From Aureobasidium sp. EXF-3400 (Eukaryota > Ascomycota > Dothideomycetes > Dothideales > Saccotheciaceae): 64,000 nt of DNA. The notes under the pieces are model-generated. The model was not told where the DNA came from. It worked only from the letters and a program-made list of their open reading frames with translations, and searched no databases. The first letter of the stretch is position 1, and each line of letters opens with the position of its first letter. Location of the stretch: contig SWBL01000045.1 of the NCBI GenBank assembly GCA_024195585.1, positions 1-64,000 of the forward strand, given 5' to 3'. Positions 43,900 through 54,306 of this stretch are shown here, one piece after another. The position numbers and the translations under genes were made by a program.

Positions 43900-44320
43900 T
43901 ACTTGCGGGTCATGCTTTTGCATGAGAGGCGACAGGAAATGTAGTGACAGCCCAGAATCAGGTGTAGGTTATGACCCCAACGTGTTATTCTCCGCACCAA
44001 GATAGCTGATTTCTGTACATCACATATTCTCAGTCTGAAAGGATGCTCAAATATCAGTTTGTGGTAAATTTCGTATTGATTCTTTGCGTGCAAGTTTTGC
44101 AGGCTCATGATTTAACAATTGTAAAACGCCACCCCATATGCCTTTTACCCAGTTTTTGGTCGAAGTGGAAAAAAAAGGTAACACCCAACCACCAACGCCT
44201 TTGCTCGCCTTTGACTGTTGAAACGGAAAACTGATCATCATCTCCCAAAGCATTTCCTCCCTTTACAAATCGGTTTGTATGCTTTTCTTCTCTTCTCATG
44301 CATAGCTTTGGCGCTTATGT
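43900..44320. other. Intergenic, no gene seen
   Basis: About 420 bases between the MITE cluster and the 3' end of PNO1. No gene or further repeat recognised. Confidence 0.45.
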
Positions 44321-45195
44321 CTAGAAGCGCTCCTTCAGTCTCGATGCCACGGTTCTAAGGTTGCCGTACACCTTGGCTGGCGGGCTACCAAGAATAAGGG
44401 AAACGATGGCGGTACGAGCCATGTGGATGTTCTTGAATCCTGCACAGATGGTCAGCATTTCCCGAAAAGAAAGTTCCGTCCGATACAACGTACCACCCAG
44501 AATGTGAATTTTTGAGTCTGCGAGTACGACACGAGTTTTGCTTGCGTTCTCAATGGCGTGCTTGGTCTTTCCGTCCTTTCCAGCAATTCCTAGAAAAGCA
44601 CAATTAGCGACTTCTCTTGCAACATGCGTATCCAGCGCCACTTACTGCCAATAGCTCTACCGAGATGCTCGCCTTGAAGCGTCTTGACATCCTTGATTTC
44701 GAAAGTCTCAATGTACAAATCATCCAAACGCAACAAAGCAATAGCGTCGTCCAAATCAAAACCCAAGCAGAATGCATGGATAAAGTCTGCACCCTTCTGC
44801 AAAGCTCCAGTATCGTCGGTGAATCTGCTTGTGCGCAGCTCGACGTTCTTGTTCTTGGTGTTGACTCTGCATTGCAGCTTAAGGTGCTCGACCAGAGGAG
44901 GGTAAACCTTAGGCCATGCGTTCTTCAGAGGAGTCCAGCGGTGAGGCGGTACAGCGACTTTGCGAGATTCGGAGCGGACGTGGGCGTTGGTGGCCTTCTC
45001 GGCAGCGAAGAGCGGTTGCGAGTCGACGGTCATGGCTGTGTCCTCGGATTGTTGAGCGGCGTCTTGAACGGCGGGAGCGTCGGTGGTGCTGATGAGCATC
45101 TCGTCATCTTCGTTGTGGGTTGCGACGGGAGTCTCGATCAGGTTCTGAGCGATTTCCTCGGGGGCAGCTCTTTGGAGGGCAGTTGGTGCGGGCAT
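44321..45195 (-). CDS. PNO1: Pno1/Dim2 KH-domain pre-40S ribosome assembly factor
   Basis: Three exons, complement(44321..44439, 44494..44589, 44646..45195), 254 aa. After a variable N terminus the conserved core runs from PPHRWTPLKNAWPKVYPPLVEHLKLQCRVN through [68 protein letters not shown] to the KH motif ([11 protein letters not shown]) and HILGGFKNIHMARTAIVSLILGSPPAKVYGNLRTVASRLKERF. Pno1 partners Nob1 in 20S pre-rRNA maturation in the nucleolus and cytoplasm. Introns of 56 and 54 nt interrupt the KH domain; both joins restore invariant residues. The start is the ATG at 45195 (MPAPTALQ); the longer frame begins with TTG. Confidence 0.94.
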
Positions 45196-45702
45196 GATGA
45201 AAATGGTCCGGAGAGGCAGACGACGGGACTGGAGATATGTTGGCAATGTGTTTCTGGTCGAGCGACAGTAGAATCAGGGCGATTTGTGTTGTTGGGTGAA
45301 GTCACTGCAGAAGCGCAAAAAGATGCCCGGTATACTTTTTTGCCTCGGGCTCGAAAAGTCTCGCGTTCAAGTCTGCCAAGCACCCTTGAAGGCGGTGAGC
45401 GATCCCTTGACCAATCACTTCCACCACGACATATTGTTGCTCTCCTACACATTGAACAGGATACAGGAACGGAGGGTTAGGACCTTGATAGACTGCTTTG
45501 TAAACTAATTGTCATCTGAGGTTTCATCTCGCTCTCGTCTCTCATTGCACTCTCAGTGCCGGGTATTCTTAATAATTCCTCCATGCTGTTGATTTGCGCC
45601 AGTACGCCATAAAACCCAGACAAAACCCATCATTCTTTGGGATCAGAAGGTGCTCGTTTATGCACCGCGAACCACCGCACCGGAGAACCGTTTTTTGGAA
45701 TT
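45196..45702. other. Intergenic, no gene seen
   Basis: About 500 bases between PNO1 and the TOA2 3' end, containing the PNO1 promoter. No other feature. Confidence 0.5.
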
Positions 45703-46259
45703 CTACTTCTTTCCGCCGTTGTGGGCAGAGTTGGCGTTCAGCAAGCTGACGATTCTGACCTTCTCGACCTCGATCTGCTGCGAGTTATCCAGCTTGACCT
45801 TGATGTCCTTGAGGATGAAGGTCCACACGTCGTCGCAGAACCGGTACGTATCGAGGTGTCCCTATGGTCCTGCATCAGTATCGGACTGGTATCAGACATT
45901 ACAAGGGCTAGCACGGTGCGACAAAGGATGCGCTAGGTCGCCAGAATCCAGAGGGTACAAAGTGAAAGAGATGAGAAAAGGGCACTGGTAAATATCGATA
46001 GCCGCTCTCTTACCTTGAAGCTCATTCTCGCCTTGACCTTTTCACCAAGCACCTGTGCGATGGCCTTGTCGAAGTTGGTCATGATTTTGATGGCAAGCTG
46101 AGGCTCGATACGACGGCTGCTAATAAGATCGTCTAGAGTATCTGCGAGTGTACCACCGATGCTTTCATATCTCTCTCAGCACAATGTTGGATAGTGGTGA
46201 GTTGAACGCGCATACCTCGCATTGCGATACATCTCATGATACATCCCTGGCTCAGCCAT
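45703..46259 (-). CDS. TOA2: TFIIA gamma (small) subunit, Toa2
   Basis: Three exons, complement(45703..45861, 46014..46161, 46216..46259), 116 aa. No single exon is long enough to be obvious. The spliced protein begins [20 protein letters not shown] and continues [60 protein letters not shown] and [20 protein letters not shown]. This is the full TFIIA gamma family: an N-terminal helical bundle and a C-terminal beta-barrel that binds TBP. Length is typical (yeast Toa2 122 aa). The introns are 54 nt and 152 nt; the second is three times the local norm. Every join is in frame and inside conserved sequence. Confidence 0.94.
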
Positions 46260-47173
46260 GTTGAGGGTCGGCTGTTGTGCAGTATGCGAATCGCTAGAGA
46301 GGTAAGGCTTATATGTAGTGATGCGCAAGTGATGTTGTGCACAGTGGAAGAAAGGTAGAGATTGCTGTCGCCTTTGGTATGAGTGGATGTTGATGGAATC
46401 AGCAGCCTGGAGGGAAAGCGGCGGCTTGTCCCGCCAAGGTCTCTCGGGAGTCGGGACCACTTCCTTGACCTACCTAGATTCTGTAAAGTACTTCGTGTCT
46501 TTTATCAGGCATGTCAATCCAGAGCAAAGATGACCATCACTGGTCAATCAGACAAACGCCATGCAGACAGATTCTTTGATCGCTTAAGCACATGGATATC
46601 GCTACTGTATCACATCTGCCAAGTTGGCAGGGAAATCAACTTCTTTATCTTATCTATTTTTGATCAAAAGCCACCCTGCATGGAATCGATCTGCCGATCG
46701 CGTACGGAGGGTTCACGCTGCCGTTTCCGCTCGAACGGGCAGGTTTGTCAGGAATCAAGATCTGACGTGATAGAGTCTAGACGGAGCCTAACACGAATCG
46801 AGCACAAACATGGCCGAACGATTGGATCCAGTCCATCTCGCGGCGCGATCGCGCCGTCGTGTCTTGTGCACAGGCACTCTTGAGATCGTCAGTTTGCTCA
46901 ATCCCTCCGGCTCCGAGCGCCCAAAAATTGTAAATAAGTGTAGATATCATGGATCGAGGGGAGCTAGGACGCTTTCTCTCTTCTCAACTGTTTTCTCTTG
47001 GTCTCGTTACTGGTCTTTCCCTTTCCTTCAAGATTCGCATCTCACTCTTTGTTTCCTGATCATCCACTTTCAAATCTGCACTCTCTCGAATCCCATTGTT
47101 CATCTCACCGGACCGAGACCTCTAAGCCATCATAGTCACGCCCTCTGCACGGACGATACACAGCTACTATCCT
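46260..47173. other. Divergent promoter region, no gene seen
   Basis: About 900 bases between TOA2 and ARA2. A 166-codon plus frame at 46.38 kb starts with GTG and shows no protein-like pattern. The sequence before ARA2 is CT-rich, as in many fungal leaders. Confidence 0.5.
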
Positions 47174-48466
47174 ATGGCCTCAGCAATCAGCCAGGGCAAG
47201 CCTGCCCAACAACTTTCCTCAATCCTACCGCCTCTCGTCTTCGGATGCGCCGTCTTCAACTCACAATACAACGACGTGAACCAGCTGGACACAGTCGGCT
47301 TGGTAAAAGAGGCACTCGAGTTTGGTATTAGAGCATTCGACACCAGCCCATACTATGGCCCCAGTGAGGAACTGCTAGGTGCTGCGCTCGACACAGAATT
47401 TGTACGCGCGCATGTGCCCCGCTCCGACCTGTTCTACATTACCAAGTGCGGTCGTATTGCTGGAGACGAGTTCGACTATTCACCCGAGTGGGTGCGCCAA
47501 AGTGTCGCTCGCAGTCTCGAAAGACTTCGCACCGACTACCTCGACATTGTCTACTGCCACGACGTGGAGTTCGTGAGCGAAGATGAGGTTCTCGGAGCCA
47601 TTAAAGAGTTGCGTCGCATCCGCGATGAGGAGGGTACACTGCGCTACGTCGGTATCTCAGGATACCCTGTTCCTCTGCTCTGCTCACTCGCCGAGCGCGT
47701 CCTTCGCGAGACTGGCGAGCCTCTCGATGCCGTCATGTCATACGCGAACTTCACACTACAAAACACCACACTAGCGACAACTGGCATTGCACGTCTGCGT
47801 GCTGCTGGTGTCGATGTTGTTCCCAACGCGTCTCCTCTAGGCATGGGTCTTCTGCGTCGCGCAGGTCCTCCTGTGGCAGGTCAGGGAGACTGGCATCCTG
47901 CAGGTCCTGGCGTGAGAGCAGCTGTCCGTCGTGCAAGCGACTTCTGCGACCGCCATGGAGAACGTCTCGAAGTTGTCTCCATTCGCTACGCTCTCGAATC
48001 CTGGTTGACGGTTGGAGCAAGCGTTGGCTCCATGGGCGACCCTGCGTCTGGTGTCCCATGGACCCGTGAGTCGAACAAGCAGGTCGGTGGTCAGAAGCTC
48101 GGTGTCAGCGTTATGGGTGTGAGTAACGCTGGCGAGTTGGAGAAGACAATGTCAGTCTGGCGTAGTATCCTGGATGGTCTCGAGGGTGGTGAAGAGACCG
48201 TTAAGCTTGCCGGTCGCTGGAAGAGAGACCACGAGTGGAGCTTGAACCGCAAGCATGGTGTTCAGATCATGGCAGATGGCATTCAAGAGCATCTGGCAGA
48301 ATACCTCGACTTTGCTTGGGACAGTCCTGGCAAGGACTACGTCAACAAGAGAGCAGCTAAGAACTTGACACCGGCTCAGGCTGAGGATTCCGCTTGGTTG
48401 ACACCTGCTCAGAGCCCACGGGCCGAGCAAGACTTGCCTGAGGAACTCAACATTGCGCTCAGATGA
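47174..48466 (+). CDS. ARA2: D-arabinose 1-dehydrogenase-like aldo-keto reductase
   Basis: A single exon of 430 aa. Aldo-keto reductase landmarks are present: FGIRAFDTSPYYGPSEELLG (catalytic Asp and Tyr), FYITKCGRI (catalytic Lys), YLDIVYCHDVEF (catalytic His) and YVGISGYPV. The arrangement and C terminus match yeast Ara2, an NAD-linked D-arabinose dehydrogenase that makes D-erythroascorbic acid precursor. About 80 extra residues at the C terminus (after GRWKRDHEWSL) are common in filamentous fungal homologues. There is no targeting signal, so the cytosol is likely. ATG 47174 is first in frame. Confidence 0.88.
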   Translation: MASAISQGKPAQQLSSILPPLVFGCAVFNSQYNDVNQLDTVGLVKEALEFGIRAFDTSPYYGPSEELLGAALDTEFVRAHVPRSDLFYITKCGRIAGDEFDYSPEWVRQSVARSLERLRTDYLDIVYCHDVEFVSEDEVLGAIKELRRIRDEEGTLRYVGISGYPVPLLCSLAERVLRETGEPLDAVMSYANFTLQNTTLATTGIARLRAAGVDVVPNASPLGMGLLRRAGPPVAGQGDWHPAGPGVRAAVRRASDFCDRHGERLEVVSIRYALESWLTVGASVGSMGDPASGVPWTRESNKQVGGQKLGVSVMGVSNAGELEKTMSVWRSILDGLEGGEETVKLAGRWKRDHEWSLNRKHGVQIMADGIQEHLAEYLDFAWDSPGKDYVNKRAAKNLTPAQAEDSAWLTPAQSPRAEQDLPEELNIALR

Positions 48467-48692
48467 TCTCTCAAGAAGTTGAATGGCTGCTCATGTTATG
48501 GCGTTTGATGAATCTTTTTGATATCCCTCTTTGTTTTCTTTAGGCATTATATTGCATATTTTGGATACGTCCATTGAAATCTACTTCTCTCCTCGATCAA
48601 AGACCGAGTCCCCAGTAAGGCCCGTCATAGTGTATACATTACAAACCCTTAACAACGCTTGAACAGTCTCACAGATTCGTTTTAGAAGCCAC

Positions 48693-50354
48693 CTAGGGCT
48701 TAACAACATACTCCCAAGACAAGGCATTATCCTTCAAGAAAGTAGCAGTATTTGTTTTCCCAGCGGCAGTGGAATTGGCAAGACCACAGGTTTGAACAAA
48801 ACTGCCCTGCGACTTGGCTTTTTGAGCGATGAGTGCAGCATAGCTCTCCAGAGGACAAGACTTTCCAGGACCGTTTTGGCATGAGGGAACGGCTATATAT
48901 CATTAGTTGAGGTAGTGTGATGGCACCTGGTCGAACAACTTACGATAAACGGCATCATTGAGCGTGATACGGACATACTTCTTGTTCGAGCACGTCAAGC
49001 GTTCGAAGCCAATAGTACCACGCATGGTCACGTAATGACTGGAGATGTAGATCTAGGAGCATCGGTGTTAGTGAGGTTGAGGTTACAGGGAGCGTAAGGA
49101 GTATGATACCTGATCATTAGGAATCTTTGTGCTGGGAAGAGGCTTCTGCTGATCAAAGACACCAATCTCAGCAGCAAGCTGGTTGATTTGTCCATCATTG
49201 GTGAACATGGGGATGAGTGGGCCTGGTGTCCATGATTGGCCATTGCTGTTGACGTATGTCGTATTGGGACCGTCAACAAGTCTTTGAACTATAGCATTGA
49301 GAACAGGTTGCATCAATGTGTAGTTCTTTCCCGAACCAGGACCTTTTGAGGAGTCAGCGACTGCAAACTATCAAGATTTTCAATTGACTTGACTCACCAG
49401 AACCATAATAGTAGCGCAAGTCCTGTGCGTACTCGTACTTGCTGAGCTCATCATCAGTGAAGATGTTGCACCATGGAGATCTACGACCGGTGATTTGCGT
49501 CTCAAAACCGCACAAGTAGGGGAAATTAGTCACATCGGAATCCGTGAAGTTGAAGTTGCCCTTGATGTGGCTGTTGATGCGTTTAGTGACTGCGGGCAAG
49601 TATATGTTGTTCCAGGTTGTAAGATTGTCACCACCACCATTGTCGCTGTATGTCGGACAGGAGTCGGAGGGAGCAAGGGAGTTGGCGATGGACTCTGGGA
49701 CATTGGACTTGAGCACATAGATATCTCCGTAGGTAGAGTTGGGCCCAAGGTAGCCTCTAGCAAACAGCCTGCATCATCTGATTAGGCTGAGCACTGAGAG
49801 AAGTGTTATGAGTCACTTGCCTTGCGGAGTTGATGACTCTAGGAGCGTTAGGATACTGGTTGGCAAAGACAGAAAAAGGAGTGTTCTCGGTGTAGAAATC
49901 AGGGTATCTCCACCTATAAGAAACACCCATGTCATATAACTCCTTGTATCCTCCGATTGAAATGTCTGAGATCTCAAACGCAGGATTACGGAGTACAGGC
50001 TTCCATGATGAGATAAAGCTGTAATCGCCTGTGGCAGTGAACTGAGCAGCTTGGATCTGTCCACGTCAATAAGAGTATGGCATATAGAAAGGTAAAAGTC
50101 ACCTTTGCAGAGAGTGCCACCCATCCATTGTAAGCGCCCGGGTCAGGATATCTTGAGCCATGGCGAGACACGAAGGCTGCCATGTCTACAGAACAGCCAT
50201 CAGGCACCTCGTAGGGAATATCGTTGACATCGGGACCTTGGAACCAAGGGCTGTTTCCACCGAGCTGTTGCAAAGGGTCGAGATCAGCTGCGTGTGCAAC
50301 TCCTGCGGTCAAGAGCAGGCAATTGGCCAGGATAGCAGCAGTAGAGAAGCCCAT
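48693..50354 (-). CDS. Secreted histidine acid phosphatase family protein
   Basis: Six exons, complement(48693..48892, 48944..49052, 49110..49342, 49398..49768, 49821..50056, 50103..50354), 466 aa, the usual length of fungal phytase/acid phosphatases. A signal peptide (1-22, ending AHAA) is followed by the phosphohistidine motif VSRHGSRYP (His65), GGYKELYDMGVSYRWRYP, RVINSARLFARGYLG and several N-glycosylation sites. The late HD motif of the superfamily is HY here (ISSHYVTMRGTIGFE), so the usual proton-donor Asp is absent. Five introns of 46-57 nt; the one at 49769-49820 is GC-AG (AAG|GCAAGT), and only this donor keeps SARLFARG in frame. Substrate (phytate or other esters) is open. Confidence 0.85.
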
Positions 50355-50413
50355 AACGATTAGCTTTGCAACTTAGGCTTGTCAAACATTGTGAAACAAA
50401 TGCGCTGCTGCAT

Positions 50414-50420
50414 CTTTATA
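50414..50420 (-). promoter_or_regulatory. TATA-like box of the acid phosphatase gene
   Basis: TATAAAG on the minus strand, about 60 bp upstream of the ATG. Position and sequence fit a TATA box, common for regulated secreted enzymes. Confidence 0.5.
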
Positions 50421-51087
50421 AGTGATCACACGCACTAAGAATCATGGTTCCTGGTCTATCGATGGGAACTAGAAGATCATACAAGCGAGATGTTGCATGA
50501 GATGATGGTCGTCCGTGAGACTTTACCTCAAGAATAAATGAAAACGTGCCTGAAGCGTGTATCCCCTGACGTTCGTGAGTGTGTACGCGATACGCAATTA
50601 TGCCACATCATTTATCCGGCCGTCCTGGCTTTCATGTTGAAGTTGAGGCCTGATAGATATAGAAACATGTGCCATATCAAGCGCTCTGGTTGGCTCGCCC
50701 AGACGAGACCTCAGGCGAACATGGAAGGTGGACTCGAAGACAAGCCAAGCAAAAGAGGGGGCAATTCGTAGCGAGGCTCGGTTGCAGAAATCTTGGGATC
50801 TATCACTCGCCACGCGAGTCTGCAGACCGCAACACAACTCTTCTTTGTCTAAATCAGACGTGCAACAACTCCACGTCCGTCTCGCGTGGATATCAAGTAA
50901 GAGAGTACAAATGATACACGTGCCAAGATTACGCGTGCCCTCTTGCTTGTGATGCTATATCATGTCGCGACCGTCGCTTGCACAGACGAGACTATTGAAT
51001 AGCGATCTACACAAGCATGCAGGATAGACGAAGAGTCGCTCGAGGTACTCCGTACCAGTAGAGATGTCCGGAGAACGACTTGCAAGA

Positions 51088-51095
51088 TATAAAAG
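51088..51095 (+). promoter_or_regulatory. TATA box of the sphingomyelinase gene
   Basis: TATAAAAG, 63 bp upstream of the ATG at 51158. It matches the TATA consensus well and lies at a plausible distance. Confidence 0.55.
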
Positions 51096-51157
51096 GTTAA
51101 GGTAGGTACGGACGAAAAGAAGCTTTTCTAAGCAAGTCCATCGGGTACACGAGCATC

Positions 51158-53153
51158 ATGAAGCTCCTTCCTCTTGTGTCCGCAGGGTTTCTGTTTGCAC
51201 AGTCTATCTCAGCCAATTCTATCCAGAAGAGAGACACTATCAGCGATGTGTTGAACGATATCAAGACTGCTACCACTTGCACTGCTTGCCAGGTCTGATT
51301 TACAGCTTCGTTAGCATTATACACAGAAACTAACGTGTCAAAGGGTCTGCTGGGTGTCCTCCAAGCTGTTGCCCATCTTGGTAACGATGCTTTCGTCGGA
51401 GTCATCACTGCAGTCTGCAAGTCCCTTGGAGTAAGCCTCTCTCGGATACTTTATGGTGCTTTATTCTCTAACACTCTTTCAGACAGAGGATGCAGATGTC
51501 TGCACTGGTGCAATTGGACTCGAAGGACCTATCTTGGCTCACGATCTTCGTGAGATGAAGATTGGCTCGCACACAGCACAACTCTTCTGCGGAACTATCT
51601 TCGGCTTGTGTGACTACCCGGCCGTGACTCCATACACTGTTACGTTCCCCTCGGCCAAGCCTGCTGGAGCTGCTCGCCCTCCACCTAGCGGTAAGACTCC
51701 CTTGAAGGTCGTCCACTACAGCGATATCCACGTCGATCTTTCCTACGAAGTTGGTGCCAACTACAACTGTACCAAGAACATCTGTTGTCGCCCTTACACT
51801 ACTGCTGATGCTCCTGGAAACACGCAATTCCCTGCCGGTGCTTACGGCAACACTCAATGTGATAGTCCACGCAGCCTCGAACAGAGCATGTACAATGCCA
51901 TCAAGACTATCGTGCCTGACGCTGCCTTCTCTCTGTTCACCGGCGATGTTGTGGAGGGCGCCGTCTGGCTTGTCAACCAGACTGAGGTTACAGGTGATCT
52001 CAACAACGCATACTCGCTCATGTCCACCCTTGGTATGCCTGTCTATGGAGTTGTCGGTAATCACGACGCCGCGCCCGTTAACAGTTTCCCTCCCGCTGCT
52101 GTTGACACGACCATAACAAGTCAATGGGTGTACGACACTCTGTCCACTGCCTGGACCAAGTGGATTGGCTCTGCAGCTGCCACCGAGGCCGACAAGTTCG
52201 GTGCCTACTCGGTCAAGAACCCCAACACCAATCTCCGTATCATCTCTTTCAACAGCAACCTGTACTACAAGCAGAACTTCTGGCTATACGAGGAGCCCAT
52301 GGAGACCGACCCAAGCGGACAGTTGGCTTGGCTGGTATCAGAGCTTGCCGCTGCTGAGACGGCTGGCGAACGTGTTTGGTTGACTGGCCACATGCCGATG
52401 GGATCTGGCGATGCTTTCCACGATGCTTCGAACTACTTCAACCAGATTGTCAAGAGATATAGTGCCACTATCGTTGCCCAGTTCTACGGCCACACCCACA
52501 GAGATGAGTTCCAGATCACCTACTCGGATTACACGGCTCAGACGGCCGCCAACGCCATTGACGTGTCGTACATCGCTCCTGCTCTGACTCCCACATCTGG
52601 CAACCCTACATTTCGTGTTTATTCTGTAGATCCTGTCACCTTTGGTATCCTGGACTACACCGTCTACTTTGCCAATATGTCAAATCCTACCTACCAGACT
52701 GGTCCAACTTGGCAGAAGTACTACTCTGTCAAAGAGCAGTATGGTGCCTTGCTTAGTCCTCCCGTGACTGTAGCATCTGCTGAGCTTACCCCTGCCTTCT
52801 GGCACAACGTTACCACTCTCTTCCAAAACAACGATGCCGTATATCAACAGTTTAACACCCGCAAGTCGCGTGGCCACGATACTTCAACCTGCACCGGCGA
52901 TTGCAAGACTGCTAACATCTGTCAACTCCGCGCAGCCGAGTCTCAATACAACTGTGTCACCATTAAGCCTGGAGTCAACTTCAAGAAGCGCGACTTGGCC
53001 ACCGATCTCACTCATTCGGATGAGTGTGACGGTTCTGCAGGAGCCAAGATCTTGGGTGTGATCTCTGACAACATCCCAACTTTCGAGCAGATTCTGCAGA
53101 AGCAACTTGGCGCTGGTTTCATGAGTGAGACTGTCAATGGCACCACTACTTAG
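51158..53153 (+). CDS. Secreted acid sphingomyelinase-like phosphodiesterase
   Basis: Three exons, join(51158..51292, 51344..51430, 51483..53153), 630 aa. A signal peptide (1-20) precedes a saposin-B-type domain with paired cysteines (TTCTACQGLLGVLQ, VCKSLG, ADVCTGAIG, AQLFCGTIFGLC). The metallophosphoesterase domain follows: HYSDIHVDLSYEVG, FTGDVVEGAVW, GNHDAAPVN, WLTGHMPMG and FYGHTHRDEF carry the two-zinc ligands. A Cys-containing C-terminal domain (STCTGDCKTANICQLRA) is like animal acid sphingomyelinase. It would cleave sphingomyelin-type or other phosphodiesters outside the cell or in the vacuole; fungi lack sphingomyelin, so the true substrate is unclear. The first intron has an unusual donor GTCTGA, but its branch (ACTAAC) and the join CQ|GLLG are good. 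Confidence 0.9.
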
Positions 53154-54306
53154 TTCACGACATTGTGGCTAGTCAACTCTAATCGCAATTTTTGGCTGTT
53201 GAATACGTACCTTGGATCTGGAAGATGTGTTCAAACCTTTTGGAAGGACATGCTTGGAACATTTGGAACATTTGGAACATCTAGTGTCTGATCTCTTCTT
53301 TTTTGCCCATCAAAAGAGTGTGGGTTCGACCCTCTGCTGTTTCTTCTCATTCGATGTCCTTTTTACCTTGGTCCTCAGTGAAAGTGTTGTGATATAAACT
53401 CCTCCCTATGGGTCAAGTCATGTTCTTTAGGCAGTTGAACATGCAAAAGTTCCATCGCTGACCTGGATGGTTTGGCTCAAGAGCGGCGGATGGATCCTGA
53501 GAGACGAAGGGCATCACAGTTTCAATAAACAGGATGGTATTGATCGAGAGACAACTTGCTCTCAACCTTCTTCGAAAACATCTTCAAGCTGAAAACTATT
53601 GTGCCTTTCCATGGTGTTAGACTCTTGTGAGAGAAGAGTGAGAGTCAGACACATGAGCATTCACCTCGTGTGACAGACTATATCTCCGCTTTACTCTCAC
53701 AATTACACATGGAATCATGGCTATAGAAATGCACAGTTCTTTCCAGATAGTAGACAACCCCATAGAGAGCCGACAGAATCACAACTCTCTGTGGAGGCTT
53801 CCTACCTCTCGAAAGGACTGTGCATTTCTATAGTGATCAGCGAGTAGGCGTCACAGTCGGAAGCAGACGAAGGCTTACTGGCATACACAAGCCCATTGGT
53901 AAGTGAGATCTGGTCGCGTCCATTCTTTCTTGGAAATCCAGGCATCTTCATGTGTCTCTGAGGACATAATCAGAGATGCAACAGATGGGCATGACCACGA
54001 CATGTTAAATGTAGCATGTAGTTGAGAAAAAACAAGCTAGCCCTGTTGACCTCATTTCTACTTTTCAAGCTGATGCAAATCCATACCGATAGTATGGTGA
54101 CACAGTTCTTTCAAAAGCACAACAACAAGACAGTAGGGACACAATAATGGGTCATAAGAATAGAATTCAAGATAATACTCTGTTTTCCAAGAAAACAAAG
54201 CCAAAGAAGTAAACACACCACATGTTTCTGCAAAACATACGAAAAACACCACAAGCCATTTCCTCAACTAACCAACACTTTCTCTCATACTCTCAAACAC
54301 AAACGC
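53154..54306. other. Intergenic between convergent genes, with one MITE-like copy
   Basis: About 1.15 kb. It contains copy C of the MITE-like family and a short triple repeat of TTGGAACAT at about 53255-53280. Otherwise no gene is seen. Confidence 0.55.
53721..53833. mobile_element. MITE-like inverted-repeat element, copy C (best preserved)
   Basis: 113 bp with perfect 17-bp terminal inverted repeats: CTATAGAAATGCACAGT at 53721-53737 and its exact complement at 53817-53833. The similarity extends a few bases further inward (TCTTTC / GAAAGG). TA dinucleotides sit inside CTA/TAG at both ends. The interior has no coding frame. It aligns with D1 at 43.4 kb and shares ends with copies A and B at 9 kb. 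Confidence 0.8.

Larger units (their letters stand above)
50355..51157. other. Divergent promoter region of two secreted hydrolases
   Basis: About 800 bases between the acid phosphatase and the sphingomyelinase starts. Both sides carry a TATA-like box near the gene (listed separately). No gene is seen. Confidence 0.55.

Noticed and set aside
44617..45480. 287-codon plus-strand frame
   Set aside because: Antisense to PNO1, whose three exons are well supported on the minus strand.
46383..46883. 166-codon plus-strand frame upstream of ARA2
   Set aside because: Starts with GTG and looks random.
51468..52124. 218-codon minus-strand frame
   Set aside because: Antisense to the sphingomyelinase catalytic exon; no motif.
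53255..53280. Triple TTGGAACAT repeat
   Set aside because: Three copies of a 9-mer are ordinary low-level slippage; no further structure.
53290..53345. GGTTCGACCC, resembling a tRNA B box
   Set aside because: No A box at the right distance and no cloverleaf stems.
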